Below, in pieces: positions 63,769 through 64,000 of a stretch of 64,000 bases of DNA. Origin of the DNA: Marinobacterium mangrovicola (GTDB lineage: Bacteria; Pseudomonadota; Gammaproteobacteria; Pseudomonadales; Balneatricaceae). A program made the position numbers and the translations under genes. The notes under the pieces were generated by a model, which saw only the letters and a list, made by a program, of their open reading frames with translations, was not told where the DNA came from and searched no databases. The stretch's first letter is position 1. Every line of letters begins with the position of its first letter. The stretch covers positions 496,001 to 560,000 of the forward strand of contig NZ_SMFU01000007.1 in assembly GCF_004339595.1 (NCBI RefSeq), in the 5' to 3' direction.

Positions 63769-64000
63769 TGGGCAAGGTGGTCGCAACGGTTCAGCTGTTC
63801 ACCGATGAGGGTAAGCCTGCTTCTGGGCATACCCTGAAACTTGAGGCCTTCAACCTGGAGAAAAACGCCTGGCTCGCGGTGGCCAGCGGTAAAACCGATG
63901 CCAAGGGAAATATTCAGCTCACCGCCGGTGTGGTCAGCGGCGCGCTGGCACCGGCACTGCGCCTGGTGGAGGAGGGCAATCCAGCCCCGAGGGTGTTGTC
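63768..64000 (+). CDS. Beta-rich protein, 3' end beyond the window
   Basis: Partial: first 77 residues, cut by the right edge. The sequence VQLFTDEGKPASGHTLKLEA followed by WLAVASGKTDAKGNIQL looks like a transthyretin/carboxypeptidase-regulatory-like beta-sandwich. Start ATG overlaps the paralogue E stop (TGATG), so the cluster continues to the right. Confidence 0.6.
   Translation, partial: MGKVVATVQLFTDEGKPASGHTLKLEAFNLEKNAWLAVASGKTDAKGNIQLTAGVVSGALAPALRLVEEGNPAPRVL

Noticed and set aside
55516-64000. Prophage or tail-module reading of the right-hand cluster
   Set aside because: Only the M15 lysin-like protein suggests phage; there is no integrase, capsid, portal, terminase, tube, sheath or baseplate protein that I can recognise, and a strong terminator separates the peptidase from the rest.

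Overview
The window reads as a chromosomal segment of a moderately GC-rich, probably marine or halotolerant gammaproteobacterium. The closest feel is the Oceanospirillales/Pseudomonadales side (Marinobacterium- or Oceanospirillum-like), but I cannot fix the genus. Grounds: aspA, pobA, htpG, mlaA, tal, dusA and gltX of gammaproteobacterial type; a gene order mlaA - PP2C response regulator - STAS protein - (insertion) - tal - dusA that recalls Pseudomonas; gltX followed by a tRNA Ala-Glu-Ala cluster; and a glucosylglycerol-phosphate phosphatase, which points to salt adaptation. No rRNA, CRISPR array, transposase or integrase was seen.

Layout. 1-2.9 kb: a DUF2235 phospholipase-type effector (Tle1-like) with its lipoprotein immunity candidate. 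3-8.1 kb: an XRE regulator divergent from an Asn/Asp/amino-acid utilisation set (AGCS symporter, aspartase, asparaginase), with repeated operator-like motifs between. 8.1-11 kb: a decayed AraC fragment, two small unknowns, and a LysE exporter with an AraC regulator. 11.2-14.9 kb: periplasmic rhodanese, rhomboid protease and a zinc-finger/TPR membrane protein. 15-20.2 kb: copper amine oxidase, a CtaG-like membrane protein, a EutR/FeaR-like AraC regulator, and pobA. 20.5-27.2 kb: DUF533, DUF599, htpG under a near-consensus sigma32 promoter, mlaA, and a PP2C/STAS partner-switch pair. 27.3-33.3 kb: a seven-gene block with D-amino acid transaminase, LysR regulator, the two halves of a D-glutamate-cyclase-like protein (DUF4392 and DUF1445) and 5-oxoprolinase PxpABC. 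33.5-37 kb: tal, dusA, methyltransferase, dgkA. 37.4-39.5 kb: a coiled-coil membrane protein, a 58-residue membrane peptide and an orphan TAXI solute-binding protein. 39.6-39.9 kb: a candidate sRNA. 40-55.4 kb: gltX, three tRNAs, ELM1-like protein, HAD phosphatase, stpA, M48 protease, the DUF2878/chalcone-isomerase/DUF3833 trio, ZIP transporter, HD-GYP and GGDEF signalling proteins, yjbQ and ygjV-like genes. 55.5-64 kb: an unusual cluster that runs off the right edge.

Two things stand out. First, on the minus strand upstream of gltX there is a complete sRNA unit: an NtrC-like site (39845-39861), a sigma54 promoter with correct GG-N10-GC spacing (39724-39740), about 102 nt of RNA with two hairpins, and a strong intrinsic terminator ending in eight U. 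It looks like a nitrogen-regulated sRNA. Second, the cluster from 56.7 kb onward encodes tandem ribosomal bL12-C-terminal-like repeats, a TPR protein, four clear paralogues sharing three conserved motifs (one with an OmpA-like insertion), a more distant fifth, a charged scaffold-like protein and beta-sandwich proteins, none with a signal peptide. It is tightly packed and resembles no standard phage or secretion operon I know; it may be an undescribed self-assembling system.
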